Assembly (NCBI GenBank): GCA_001515265.1
Contig: LNDB01000002.1
Span: 1-64,000 of the forward strand
Direction: 5' to 3'
DNA length: 64,000 nt
DNA from: Candidatus Dichloromethanomonas elyunquensis
GTDB taxonomy: Bacteria; Bacillota; Desulfitobacteriia; Desulfitobacteriales; Syntrophobotulaceae
Shown here: positions 8,975-19,240 of the stretch, one piece after another
Position numbering within the stretch: position 1 is the first letter of the stretch
Layout of the letters: each line of letters starts with the position of its first letter
Position numbers and translations under genes: made by a program
The notes under the pieces: model-generated
Databases searched by the model: none
What the model saw: the letters and a program-made list of their open reading frames with translations, nothing else
Told to the model about the DNA's origin: nothing

Positions 8975-9850
8975 ATTGATTGAATAGATCAGGGATCCTA
9001 AATTCCGAAGAATATCTTTGGTTATCTGAGGTTTATTCATAGTAAATATATGGACCCCATTGACGTCCTGAGATAACAAATCAATGATTTGTTCCGTTGC
9101 GTAAGCTATCCCGACATCTTTGATAGCCTCTTGATTATGTTCAAACTTATCGAGAATACGGGTGAGTTTTAAAGGCATTTCAGAATTAGTAAGCGATAGC
9201 ATTTTTTCAATAGATTTACGATTGGTAATCGGCATAATTCCTGCTTGAATCGGAACATTAATGTTCTGCTGAGCAGCCTTATTCCTAAACCGGTAAAACT
9301 GATCATTATTGAAAAAGAGCTGCGTAACTAAAAAACTAACCCCTGCATCGACCTTGCGTTTGAGATTTTCTATATCTTTATCGAGACTGGAACATTCAGG
9401 ATGAATTTCAGGATAACAAGCCCCTCCCAAACAAAAGTCGAATTTACTGGCAATATACTGAGCCAGATCGGAGGCCTGCTTAAAATCATTGGGCAGATCG
9501 GCAGGGTTTGCATCCCTGGGAAAATCCCCGCGTAAAACCAAAATATTGGATATGTCATTATCTTTTAATTCGTTGAGAATTTCATCCATCTGGGATTTGG
9601 AGGAACCAATACAAGTCAGGTGAGCCAAAGAGTTCAGTCCATATTTATTTTTGATTTTAGCTGCAATTTCCACAGTCGTTTTTGTTGAGCTTCCTCCTGC
9701 ACCATAAGTAACACTAATATAATCGGGTCTTAATGGGACAAGTCCATCAATCGTTTCAAAAATTACATCAATCGAAGATACTTGTTTCGGCGGAAAAATC
9801 TCGAAAGAGACCACTGCTTGCTTTTGTTTAAATAGTTCGGTTATTTTCAA
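8960..9850 (-). CDS. metF: Methylenetetrahydrofolate reductase
   Basis: 296 aa; VSFEIFPPK, SVTYGAGGS, NILVLRGD, LVTQLFFN motifs. Confidence 0.93.
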   Translation of the reverse strand: MKITELFKQKQAVVSFEIFPPKQVSSIDVIFETIDGLVPLRPDYISVTYGAGGSSTKTTVEIAAKIKNKYGLNSLAHLTCIGSSKSQMDEILNELKDNDISNILVLRGDFPRDANPADLPNDFKQASDLAQYIASKFDFCLGGACYPEIHPECSSLDKDIENLKRKVDAGVSFLVTQLFFNNDQFYRFRNKAAQQNINVPIQAGIMPITNRKSIEKMLSLTNSEMPLKLTRILDKFEHNQEAIKDVGIAYATEQIIDLLSQDVNGVHIFTMNKPQITKDILRNLGSLIYSINKQTI

Positions 9851-9942
9851 CTTCTTTGCCTTCTTTCTTATTAAATATAATTATTAACTCAACTTTCCCA
9901 TTTCTTTTTGAGGGAATAAACTAGAAGCCAGGAGGCGGCTAA

Positions 9943-9971
9943 TTTACAGTATAGAAAAAAAATACTATTAA
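9943..9971 (+). promoter_or_regulatory. Candidate sigma-A promoter for the acs operon
   Basis: TTTACA - 17 nt - TATTAA, upstream of the structured leader and acsA. Confidence 0.4.
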
Positions 9972-10001
9972 AAATACGATTTTACTGCAAAAGGTCTAAA
10001 A

Positions 10002-10155
10002 TTGCTTGTCAGTGGCAATACATCGCAGGAGAACGAATGTATTCCCCAAAAAAACGCCGTTTTGTTTTTGCTGAGTATGCGGCTCTTCAATGGTAAAAAC
10101 GTGGATTCTAGGCCAAAAAACTGGTTACCAGGATTAATTGGCCGCTGACAAGCGA
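10002..10155 (+). ncRNA. Candidate structured 5' leader RNA of the acs operon
   Basis: Long-range closing stem 10002-10016 / 10141-10155 (15 bp with two U.G wobbles on the plus strand) enclosing hairpins 10017-10023/10037-10043, 10051-10055/10059-10063 and 10111-10116/10138-10143, the last containing CTGG-TTA-CCAG. Confidence 0.45.
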
Positions 10156-10249
10156 ATAAAGGCTTTTGGAAGGAAAAGTATTTTAAAAATTTTGATTTTT
10201 GAGATAGAATAAGTAGCGAAGATTATTATTTCAATAGGAGTGGGATCAA

Positions 10250-12208
10250 ATGGCTCACAATGTATTATTCGGGAATATAGCACAAGATTTGGCAACAGAA
10301 GAACTTTATAAGAAAGCACAGACAGAAAACATCGAAACGCTTTGGGACAGGAAAGCTGCTCTTAAAAGTCAATGCGGTTTTGGAGAGCAGGGAGTTTGCT
10401 GCCGGATTTGTACCATGGGGCCGTGCAGGGTAAGTCCGATCCCAGGAAAAGGTGTACAAAGAGGTATTTGCGGGGCTACGGCCGATGTAATTGCTTCCAG
10501 GCATTATGCCAGGATGGTGGCAGGTGGAGTGGCTGCCCACAGTGATCACGGCAGAAACATCGCACATACCTTGCACATGGTAAGCAGCAACGGAAGGTAT
10601 CAAGTGCGTGATGACAAAAAGTTGTTGGAGGTCGCAGCCAGATGGGGAGTTTCTGTAGAAGGAAAAGACATTAATGCAATAGCTCAGCAAGTTGCAGAAA
10701 TGGCTTTAAATGATTTTGGCAAACCTTTTGGCAATTTGACGCTGCCGGGCAGTGTGCCGGATCAAAGAAAAAAAGTCTGGGAAGAAAATAAAATTCTTCC
10801 GAGAGCGATTGACAGGGAAGTTGTAACAATTATGCACGCCACTCATATGGGTTGTACGGCAGATGCTGAAAGCATGGTTAATTTGGCAATGCGGACATCC
10901 TTGACGGATGGTTGGGGAGGATCCTTTATCGGCACAGAATTTAGTGATATTTTATTCGGAACTCCGGTACCCCGCGAAATTGAAGCCAATCTAGGAGTAA
11001 TCCAAACGAATATGGTTAATATCGTTTTACATGGACATGAACCGGTTCTGTCAGAAATGATTGTTCTCGCTTCGGAAGAACCGGAAATGAAAGCTTTGGC
11101 TGTCAAAGCCGGAGCAGATGGGATTAACCTGGTTGGTATGTGCTGTACTGGGAATGAAGTTACGATGCGGCACGGAGTAAAGATAGCCGGAAATTTCCAC
11201 CAACAGGAATTTGCCGTTTTAACGGGAGCCGTAGAAGCTGTAATTGTGGATGTTCAGTGTATTTTCCCGGCATTGGCCACGCTTACCCAATGTTATCATA
11301 CGAAGTTTATCACAACTTCTCCTTTGGCCAAGATTACCGGGGCAATCCATGTTGAATTTAATGAGAAAGATGCGTTTGAAAGTGCCAAAAGAATTATCCG
11401 GGAAGCAGTTGAGAATTTTCACAACAGAAAACCGGAAAAAATACTAATTCCTCAAATCAAATCTCAGGGCATGGTTGGTTACAGTAATAGGGCAATTATC
11501 GGACAATTAGACAGGGTAGTCAATTCTTATACCCATAAATCTGGGAGTTTCGAGCCGCTGGCACAATGTCTGGTGTCCGGAGTCTTAAGGGGAGCGGTAG
11601 GAGTTGTTGGCTGCAATAACCCCAAAGTCAAGAGCGACTATGGGCACATAGAAATTATTAAGAAAATGATTGCCAATGATGTAATAGTGGCAGTCACCGG
11701 GTGCGCTGCGCAAGCTGCAGCAAAAGCCGGTCTCTTGAGTAAAGAAGCTGTTCAGTATTGCGGCGAAGGACTGAGGAAAGTTTGTGAACTGGCAGATATT
11801 CCCCCAGTTCTGCATATGGGTTCCTGTGTCGATATTAGCCGGATTTTGGAACTCGTCGGTGAAGTTGCCAAAATCCTGAATCTGGATATGAGTGAACTGC
11901 CTGTGGTCGCTTCGGCACCGGAGTGGATGTCGGAAAAGGCGGTAGCTATAGGTACGTATGCAGTCAGCTCCGGCTTGGATACTTTCCTGGGAGTAACGCC
12001 GCCGGTTACAGGTAGTCCGGAAGTAACAGATATTTTAACAAACAGAATGGAAAATTGGGTGGGCGGCAAGTTTTACTTTGAAACCGATCCTCTTCAGGCA
12101 GCGGAGAAAATGCTGGCCAGAATCGAAGAAAAGCGGGCTAATGTCGAAAAACTTAATATCCAAAGAATGTGTGTTACAGGATACGATGAATTAAGTCCCG
12201 GATTTTAG
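10250..12208 (+). CDS. acsA: Anaerobic carbon monoxide dehydrogenase catalytic subunit (AcsA/CooS)
   Basis: 652 aa; N-terminal CGFGEQGVCCRICTMGPCR and C-cluster motifs (HGHEPVLSEM, GMCCTGNE, VDVQCIFP, VTGCAAQ, HMGSCVD). Confidence 0.95.
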   Translation: MAHNVLFGNIAQDLATEELYKKAQTENIETLWDRKAALKSQCGFGEQGVCCRICTMGPCRVSPIPGKGVQRGICGATADVIASRHYARMVAGGVAAHSDHGRNIAHTLHMVSSNGRYQVRDDKKLLEVAARWGVSVEGKDINAIAQQVAEMALNDFGKPFGNLTLPGSVPDQRKKVWEENKILPRAIDREVVTIMHATHMGCTADAESMVNLAMRTSLTDGWGGSFIGTEFSDILFGTPVPREIEANLGVIQTNMVNIVLHGHEPVLSEMIVLASEEPEMKALAVKAGADGINLVGMCCTGNEVTMRHGVKIAGNFHQQEFAVLTGAVEAVIVDVQCIFPALATLTQCYHTKFITTSPLAKITGAIHVEFNEKDAFESAKRIIREAVENFHNRKPEKILIPQIKSQGMVGYSNRAIIGQLDRVVNSYTHKSGSFEPLAQCLVSGVLRGAVGVVGCNNPKVKSDYGHIEIIKKMIANDVIVAVTGCAAQAAAKAGLLSKEAVQYCGEGLRKVCELADIPPVLHMGSCVDISRILELVGEVAKILNLDMSELPVVASAPEWMSEKAVAIGTYAVSSGLDTFLGVTPPVTGSPEVTDILTNRMENWVGGKFYFETDPLQAAEKMLARIEEKRANVEKLNIQRMCVTGYDELSPGF

Positions 12209-12248
12209 GTTTGTTCCAAAGGTAGTGAATATGGAGAGGGGTGATAGG

Positions 12249-13025
12249 GTGAAAATAGCAATTACAGGAAAAGGCGGTGTCGGTAAAACAACGTTTGCAG
12301 CAATTATCAGCAGGTTATACGCAGCAGAAGGTTACCGGGTATTAGCGGTAGATGCCGATCCGGATGCCAATCTTGCTTTGGCTTTAGGATTTCCTGAGGA
12401 AGTAATTTCTAAAATCGTTCCGATTGCCGAAATGAAAGAGTTAATTGCTGAAAGAACCAATACTCCCTCCGATTCGTTCAGTAAAATGTTTAAACTCAAT
12501 CCAAAAGTTGATGATATCCCGGAAAAATACTGCGTCCGCTATAACGATGTAAATTTACTGACCATGGGTACGGTGGAAAGCGGCGGCAGCGGCTGTGTTT
12601 GTCCCGAACATGTTATCTTAAAAAGGTTAACATCCCATTTAGTACTGCAAAATAAAGACGTTGTTGTTATGGACATGGAAGCAGGCATTGAGCATCTTGG
12701 CAGGGGAACCGCCCAGGGAGTTAATGCTTTTATCGTTGTTGTAGAACCTGGAGCCCGAAGCCTGCAAACATATCACAAAATCAAACAGCTGGCTGCCGAT
12801 ATTGGTGTTTCAAAAACTTATGTTGTTAGCAATAAGATAAGAAATCAGGCCGATAAAGATTATATTTTAAAAAATATTAATGAAGAAAACGCCTTTCTTG
12901 GTTTTGTCTCCTACAGTGAAAATGTTGTCAATTCGGACCGAGCAGAGCATTCACCATATTCCGACAGTCAGATCGTGGAAGAAGTTCAAGCGATCAAAAG
13001 CAAGCTGGATAATTTGCTTGGATAG
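12249..13025 (+). CDS. cooC: CooC-type nickel-insertion ATPase, copy 1 (alternative start 12225)
   Basis: KIAITGKGGVGKTTFAA deviant Walker A; VDADPDANLALALG; CVCPEH. Confidence 0.9.
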   Translation: MKIAITGKGGVGKTTFAAIISRLYAAEGYRVLAVDADPDANLALALGFPEEVISKIVPIAEMKELIAERTNTPSDSFSKMFKLNPKVDDIPEKYCVRYNDVNLLTMGTVESGGSGCVCPEHVILKRLTSHLVLQNKDVVVMDMEAGIEHLGRGTAQGVNAFIVVVEPGARSLQTYHKIKQLAADIGVSKTYVVSNKIRNQADKDYILKNINEENAFLGFVSYSENVVNSDRAEHSPYSDSQIVEEVQAIKSKLDNLLG

Positions 13026-13058
13026 AAGAGACACTTTTTGAAAAGAGGTATTCTACTC

Positions 13059-13826
13059 ATGGGAAAAATAATTGCGGTTGCAGGAAAAGGCGGAACAGGA
13101 AAAACGACATTAACCGGTCTCTTGATTGATTACCTGACCAAGTCGGGAAAAACTCCAGTTCTTGCCGTTGATGCCGACGCTAACTCTAATCTTAATGAAG
13201 TTCTGGGCGTGAAAGTTGAATCTACAATTGGTGAGATCAGGGAAGAAGTGAACCAGCGGGAAATGGTGCCGGACGGTTTCCCCGGAGGGATGACCAAAGC
13301 ACAGTACCTTCAGTACAGACTGAACACCGGAATCTTAGAAGGCGATGGTTATGATCTTTTTGTGATGGGAAGATCGGAAGGCAAGGGCTGTTATTGTTTT
13401 GTCAACGGAATTTTGCGGGAACAGCTTGACAAAATATCCGATAAATATCACTACGTTGTCATAGACAATGAAGCAGGTATGGAGCATTTAAGCCGCGGTA
13501 CAACCCGTAATATCGATGTTTTGATCTTAATAAGCGACTGTTCGCGCCGGGGAATCCAGGCGGTAGGCCGTATTCATAAGCTTGTAGCCGAACTGGGCCT
13601 GAAAGTGAACGAGCAGCACTTGATTATTAATAGAGCACCTGAAGGAGATTTAAGTGAGGGAATTTCCGAAGAAATTTCCTTGCAGGGATTAGAGCTTCTC
13701 GGTATTATTCCATTGGACCCGCTTATCTACGAATATGATTCTCAAGGAAAAGCTTTGGTTAATTTGCCCGACAATAGTATTTCTAAGCGGACATTTAAAG
13801 ATATTTGCCAACAAATTTGTCTATAA
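13059..13826 (+). CDS. CooC/AcsF-type maturation ATPase, copy 2
   Basis: KIIAVAGKGGTGKTTLTGLL; VDADANSNLNEVLG; CYCFVNGILR; paralogous to the preceding gene. Confidence 0.88.
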   Translation: MGKIIAVAGKGGTGKTTLTGLLIDYLTKSGKTPVLAVDADANSNLNEVLGVKVESTIGEIREEVNQREMVPDGFPGGMTKAQYLQYRLNTGILEGDGYDLFVMGRSEGKGCYCFVNGILREQLDKISDKYHYVVIDNEAGMEHLSRGTTRNIDVLILISDCSRRGIQAVGRIHKLVAELGLKVNEQHLIINRAPEGDLSEGISEEISLQGLELLGIIPLDPLIYEYDSQGKALVNLPDNSISKRTFKDICQQICL

Positions 13827-13842
13827 GAAGGAGGAGTTTTTA

Positions 13843-14787
13843 GTGGCTTTTAAAACCTCAGTCCAAAAGTATAGCGGAAACGTCTGCAATTTGGAATTAG
13901 GAACAGGGGAAAAAAAGATATCGCTCGGGGGTCAAAACGTGATTCCTTTTTACAGCTTTGACGGTGACACTGGCAGCGGAGCGAAAATTGGTTTGGAAAT
14001 TCTCGATATTTACCCGGATAATTGGGTAGATGAGCTGAAAAATCTTTATGGTTCTGCCGCAAACAATGCTGCTGAATGGGCTAGGCTCGTTGAAGAGAAA
14101 TACTCTCCCGATTTCATCTGCTTGAGGTTGGTTGGGGCAGACCCCAATGGACTGAACAAATCTGTGGAAGAATGTGCCGCCTTAGCCATAGAAGTTGCCA
14201 AGGCAGTTAAACTTCCGCTAGTTATCGCTGGGACTCAAAACCATGAGAAAGACCTGAAATTATTTGAAAAAGTTGCAGAAGTTTTGGAAGGATATAATGT
14301 ACTTCTGTTAGCTGCCGTTGAAGAAAACTATAAAACAATTGCCGCCGCCGGAGTTACAGCTTACAAACATAAAGTTGCAGCTGAATCTTCTGTTGATATC
14401 AACCTCGCAAAGCAATTAAACATCTTAATCAATCAGTTGGAAGTTAAAAGTGAAAATATTGTAATGCACGTCGGTTCTGCCGCCGTAGGTTATGGATTCG
14501 AATACGTTGCTTCTACCATTGACAGAATTCGTTTAGCGGCTCTGGGCCAAAACGACAAAACCTTGCAGATGCCGATCATTACACCGGTTTCCTTTGATAC
14601 TTGGAATGTAAAAGAGGGGGCTTCGACAATAGAGGATACTCCTGAATGGGGGGACCAGACAGAACGCGGAATTGCCATGGAAATATCCACTGCCGTGGGT
14701 GTTATTGCCGCCGGTTCCGATGCAGTTATTCTGCGTCACCCGCGTTCAGCTCAAACGATCCGTGCTTTTCTCGGTAAACTGATATAA
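13843..14787 (+). CDS. acsD: Corrinoid/iron-sulfur protein small subunit (AcsD/CdhD)
   Basis: TIM-barrel protein; GTG start with 'aaggagga' RBS at 13843; ORF in the track is 5'-extended; directly before the large subunit. Confidence 0.92.
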   Translation: MAFKTSVQKYSGNVCNLELGTGEKKISLGGQNVIPFYSFDGDTGSGAKIGLEILDIYPDNWVDELKNLYGSAANNAAEWARLVEEKYSPDFICLRLVGADPNGLNKSVEECAALAIEVAKAVKLPLVIAGTQNHEKDLKLFEKVAEVLEGYNVLLLAAVEENYKTIAAAGVTAYKHKVAAESSVDINLAKQLNILINQLEVKSENIVMHVGSAAVGYGFEYVASTIDRIRLAALGQNDKTLQMPIITPVSFDTWNVKEGASTIEDTPEWGDQTERGIAMEISTAVGVIAAGSDAVILRHPRSAQTIRAFLGKLI

Positions 14788-14830
14788 TTCATTAATGATT
14801 TGATTTAGATTCAAGGAGGAGATTAATTTA

Positions 14831-16186
14831 ATGGCAATGACCGGATTAGATATCTATAAGCTGACTCCCAAAACAAACTGTAAAGAGTGTGGCTTCCCAA
14901 CGTGTATGGCTTTTTCAATGAAAGTTGCTGCCGGCGGGGTGGAAATCAGCAAATGTCCACACATGAGCGAAGAAGCGATGGCTAAGCTTTCGGAATCTAC
15001 AACTCCCTTAATGAAGGCCGTATCGTTTGGCCAAGGGGAAACAGAATACAAACTTGGCGGTGAAACCGTACTTTTCCGTCATGAGAAAACGTTTGTCAAC
15101 AGAAACAGATATGCGGTTTTGTTTTCTGATGAAATGCCCCAGGAACAAATTGATGCCAAACTCGCCAATATGAAAAATGTTCATTATGTCCGAATCGGCG
15201 AAGAGATGAAAGTTGAAATTGCTGCGTTGCAATACACCGGCAATAAAGCTTCGTATCTTGCGCTGATTAACAAAGTGAAAGCTTCAGGTTTGAAAGTTGC
15301 TTATATGCTGGTTTGTGAAGACCTTTCCGTTTTAAAGGAAGCTTTGTCACTTGTCGGAGACGAAAAACCGATTGTCTTCGGTGCTACCAAGGATAACTAT
15401 CAGGAAATGGTGGGTCTGGCCAAAGACAGTAAGCTGCTTCTCGGAGTTAAGGCAGCGGGCCTGGAAGAACTATATGAATTAGTAGAGAACATCCAAAAAC
15501 TTGACTACAAAGAATTATTACTGGATACCGGAATTGCTTCAGTCCGCGATGCATTCACTAACGCCGTCCAAATCCGCAGAACTGCTTTAAAAGAACAAGA
15601 CAGAACATTTGGCTATCCTTCCGTTGTCTTTATTAACGAACTGGCCAAAGGCGATAAATTTATGGAAATTGCCCTGGCATCCTTGTTCACGATGAAATAT
15701 GGTTCCATTCTTGTCCTTGAGGATATGGATTATGCCCGTGCTCTGCCGCTTTATGGCTTAAGACAAAATATTTTTACCGATCCTCAAAAACCGATGCGGG
15801 TTGAGCCTAAATTCTATCCGATTAATAATCCTGGCGATAATTCGCCCGTTCTCATTACCGTTGATTTTGCGCTGACCTACTTTATCGTCTCGGGTGAAGT
15901 TGAACGGTCGAAAGTACCGACTTGGTTAGGAAATCCGGATGCAGGCGGTTATTCGGTACTGACAGCCTGGGCGGCAGGAAAATTGAGCGGCTCTGTGATT
16001 GCTAAATTCATCAAAGAATCCGATATTGAAAGCAAAACCAAATGCCGTAAACTCATTATTCCCGGTAGAGTTGCCGTACTCAAAGCCGATATTGAAGACG
16101 GCCTGCCCGGCTGGGAAGTCATCATCGGACCTGATGAAGCCATGCATCTTCCGAAGTTCCTGAGAACTATGGAAGGAATCAACTAA
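14831..16186 (+). CDS. acsC: Corrinoid/iron-sulfur protein large subunit (AcsC/CdhE)
   Basis: 451 aa; N-terminal [4Fe-4S] motif CKECGFPTCMAFSMKVAAGGVEISKCP. Confidence 0.95.
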   Translation: MAMTGLDIYKLTPKTNCKECGFPTCMAFSMKVAAGGVEISKCPHMSEEAMAKLSESTTPLMKAVSFGQGETEYKLGGETVLFRHEKTFVNRNRYAVLFSDEMPQEQIDAKLANMKNVHYVRIGEEMKVEIAALQYTGNKASYLALINKVKASGLKVAYMLVCEDLSVLKEALSLVGDEKPIVFGATKDNYQEMVGLAKDSKLLLGVKAAGLEELYELVENIQKLDYKELLLDTGIASVRDAFTNAVQIRRTALKEQDRTFGYPSVVFINELAKGDKFMEIALASLFTMKYGSILVLEDMDYARALPLYGLRQNIFTDPQKPMRVEPKFYPINNPGDNSPVLITVDFALTYFIVSGEVERSKVPTWLGNPDAGGYSVLTAWAAGKLSGSVIAKFIKESDIESKTKCRKLIIPGRVAVLKADIEDGLPGWEVIIGPDEAMHLPKFLRTMEGIN

Positions 16187-16258
16187 GCAAATCGCAATCA
16201 TTTTAAGACTTGAATTCTTAATTCTGTCCCTCAAAGAAAGTAATGGAGGTATTTCCAA

Positions 16259-17044
16259 ATGGAAAGATTTTTAGTAATTGGTGAAAGAATTCACTGCATT
16301 TCTCCTGTCATTCGTCAAGCAATTGCTGACCGCAATTCCGCTCCGATTCTCCAGAGAGCAAAAGAACAGCTGGATGCAGGTGCTGTCTATCTCGATCTGA
16401 ATATCGGGCCTGCCGAAAGAGACGGTGAAGAAGTTATGGCATGGGCGGTTCGACTTTTACAGGAAAATTTCGACAATGTCCCGCTTTGCTTGGATACTGC
16501 TAATAAAAAAGCAATTGAAAGCGGTATCAAAGTATACAACCGTTCTAAAGGCAAACCAATTATCAATTCGGCCGATGCCGGTCCGAGATTGGGTCTGCTC
16601 GAAGTTGCAGCGGCTAATGATGCCATGGCGATTGCGCTGTGTGCCAAGGAAGGGATTCCTACCGGCGTAGAAGAACGCATCATGTACTGTACCGAAATGC
16701 TTGAAAAAGCCATGACGCTAGGTATCGACCCCATGGACTTGCTATTTGACCCCTTGTTCCTGGTTATTAAAGGCATGCAGGATAAAGCGCAAGAAGTTTT
16801 GGAAACCATTCGCCAGATTACTGAAATGGGCCTTAGGAGCAATGCCGGCTTGAGTAACGTCTCCAACGGAGCTCCAAAACACGTCCGTCCGATTATCGAT
16901 GCCACTTATTGCGCGATGGCTATGCAGTGCGGTTTGACAGCTGCAATTGTAAACCCTTGCGACCCAAGATTAATGGAAACTATTAAAACCTGCGACATGA
17001 TTAAAGGCAATATGTTATATGCCGATTCCTATCTTGAGCTTTAA
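16259..17044 (+). CDS. acsE: Methyltetrahydrofolate:corrinoid/iron-sulfur protein methyltransferase
   Basis: 261 aa pterin-binding TIM barrel; GAVYLDLNIGPAERDGEE, LSNVSNGAP. Confidence 0.95.
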   Translation: MERFLVIGERIHCISPVIRQAIADRNSAPILQRAKEQLDAGAVYLDLNIGPAERDGEEVMAWAVRLLQENFDNVPLCLDTANKKAIESGIKVYNRSKGKPIINSADAGPRLGLLEVAAANDAMAIALCAKEGIPTGVEERIMYCTEMLEKAMTLGIDPMDLLFDPLFLVIKGMQDKAQEVLETIRQITEMGLRSNAGLSNVSNGAPKHVRPIIDATYCAMAMQCGLTAAIVNPCDPRLMETIKTCDMIKGNMLYADSYLEL

Positions 17045-17100
17045 GATAGTCCCGTATTGCACAGCCGTTAAGGGATTCTTCAGAAAGGGGAACTTTACAC

Positions 17101-19227
17101 ATGAATTTATATAACACCGTATTTGCTGGCGCAAAGCAAGCATTGGATACTGCAGCTGAATATGTTGAAAAGGCAATCTCCATAAAAGGTATGGAGCATA
17201 AAGTTGCTTTTCCTGATACTGCTTACTCTATGCCACTGATTTATGCCATCACCGGCAAAAAAATCAGTACTTTGGAGGAACTTCAAGCTGCGGTAGATAT
17301 TGTCCGAAATCTCATTGTGAGAAAAGAGCAGCTGAGGGAAGCTGAAAATGCTGGAATGGGAGCTGCTGTAGCCGCTGAGATCATTGAAGTACTGAAATAT
17401 GTTACTCTGGAAAAACCCTATGAGGATCCCTGTATGGGATTTCTTCCGGACGCGGTTATTCGCGGCTGGGGTGTAGGTTTGGTAACAGATGACATTCCAG
17501 GGCAAGCTGTCATCATTGGAGAATTCCCTGATAATGAATCCGCTGCCAAAGTTATCAAGGAATATCAAACAAAAGGACTTCTGACTTTCCTTGTGGGTAA
17601 AGTTATTGACCAGGCGATAGAGGGCGGTGTTAAAGTAGGACTTGAGTTCAGGGTTATGCCTTTAGGTTATACCATGACCTCGGTGATTCATGTTGTGACC
17701 GTAGCCATTCGTGCAGCCTTGATCTTCGGTGCTTTAACACCGGGCAATTGGGAAGAGTTTAAGAAATATACTTATAAGAGAATTAGAGCGTTTGTTAATG
17801 CTGTCGGACCTTTAAGCAACTTTAAAGTTGCTTGCGGTGCCGGTGCTATTAACCTAGGATTTCCGATTGTAACTGACCAAAATGTTGCTGAAGTTCCGAT
17901 GAAGCTTATTACCCAAAAAGATTATGATAAGATGGCTGCAACATCACTGGAAATACGCAATATCAAGGTTAAAATTACAGATATCCCTATTCCGGTTGCC
18001 TTTGCTGCTGCATTTGAAGGGGAAAGAATCAGAAAAGAGGCTATGTTTGTTGAATTCGGCGGCGGAAAAACCGATTCCTGGGAACTTGTAACTCAAAGGG
18101 ATATTGGTGAAATCGAAGATCATAAAATTACCGTTATTGGTGATGATATTGATAGTGTTACCCAAGCGGAGGGAAGAATGCCTCTGGCTGTGCTAGTCGA
18201 AGTAGCTGGGAAAAACATGCAGCCTGACTTTGAGCCGGTTCTGGAAAGACGTATCCACTATTTCATGAACTATATCGAAGGTATTATGCACGTTGGGCAA
18301 AGAGATACTACCTGGGTCCGTATCGGTAAGGATGCTTACGAAAAAGGTTTTAGGCTCCGCCATTTTGGCGAGGTGCTTTATGCCAAGATTCTGGATGAGT
18401 TCGGAGCGGTGGTGGACAAATGTCAGGTGACAATAATTACCCAGGAAGCTAAGGTAAAAGAATACAAAGAAAAATATGCTTTCCCTAAATATAATCACCG
18501 AGACGAAAGAATTGCCAACATGACGGACGAGAGTGTCGATACTTTTTACTCCTGTACGCTTTGCCAATCATTTGCTCCTGCCCATGTCTGCATTGTTACA
18601 CCGGAAAGACTGGGACTATGCGGAGCCGTAAGCTGGTTAGATTCCAAAACTACCAAGGAATTAGATTCGACAGGACCGTGTCAGCCTATTTCTAAGGATG
18701 GTGTGGAAGATAGCATCAAGGGTTGTTGGACATCCATCAATGAAGCGGTAAATACCTTATCCCAGGGGAAAGTAAACCGTATCACCCTATACAGTTTATT
18801 GGAGGATCCTATGACCTCCTGCGGTTGTTTTGAATGTATTGCGGGGATTATGCCTGAAGCCAACGGTATCGTTATTGTTAACAGGGAATATTCCGGCCAG
18901 TCTCCTGTCGGAATGACCTTCGGAGAATTGGCATCTATGACAGGCGGAGGGGTTCAATCCCCGGGCTTTATGGGTCATGGACGGCATTTTATCTCATCCA
19001 AAAAATTTATTTCCGCCGAAGGTGGCCCAGGAAGAATTGTCTGGATGCCCAAAGAATTAAAAGACTATGTAGCCGACAGACTCAATGCCACAGCTAAGGA
19101 ATTATACGCTATTGACAATTTCACAGATATGATCTGCGATGACACAATAGCAATTGAGTCCGAGGCAGTATTAGAATATTTGACGGAAAAAGGACATCCC
19201 GCCCTCACGATGGACTCACTCCTTTAA
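17101..19227 (+). CDS. acsB: CO-methylating acetyl-CoA synthase (AcsB)
   Basis: 708 aa; A-cluster motifs CTLCQSFAPAHVC, LCGAVSWLD, SCGCFECI. Confidence 0.96.
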   Translation: MNLYNTVFAGAKQALDTAAEYVEKAISIKGMEHKVAFPDTAYSMPLIYAITGKKISTLEELQAAVDIVRNLIVRKEQLREAENAGMGAAVAAEIIEVLKYVTLEKPYEDPCMGFLPDAVIRGWGVGLVTDDIPGQAVIIGEFPDNESAAKVIKEYQTKGLLTFLVGKVIDQAIEGGVKVGLEFRVMPLGYTMTSVIHVVTVAIRAALIFGALTPGNWEEFKKYTYKRIRAFVNAVGPLSNFKVACGAGAINLGFPIVTDQNVAEVPMKLITQKDYDKMAATSLEIRNIKVKITDIPIPVAFAAAFEGERIRKEAMFVEFGGGKTDSWELVTQRDIGEIEDHKITVIGDDIDSVTQAEGRMPLAVLVEVAGKNMQPDFEPVLERRIHYFMNYIEGIMHVGQRDTTWVRIGKDAYEKGFRLRHFGEVLYAKILDEFGAVVDKCQVTIITQEAKVKEYKEKYAFPKYNHRDERIANMTDESVDTFYSCTLCQSFAPAHVCIVTPERLGLCGAVSWLDSKTTKELDSTGPCQPISKDGVEDSIKGCWTSINEAVNTLSQGKVNRITLYSLLEDPMTSCGCFECIAGIMPEANGIVIVNREYSGQSPVGMTFGELASMTGGGVQSPGFMGHGRHFISSKKFISAEGGPGRIVWMPKELKDYVADRLNATAKELYAIDNFTDMICDDTIAIESEAVLEYLTEKGHPALTMDSLL

Positions 19228-19240
19228 GGAGGTTGCGAGA

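Noticed and set aside
10002-10155. Cobalamin riboswitch upstream of acsA (GCAGGAGAACG resembles part of a B12 box)
   Set aside because: The remaining conserved cobalamin-aptamer elements were not found in the right order on either strand, so the element is reported only as an unassigned structured leader.
16387-16905. 172-aa minus-strand ORF inside acsE
   Set aside because: Antisense shadow of a confidently assigned gene with no domain signal.
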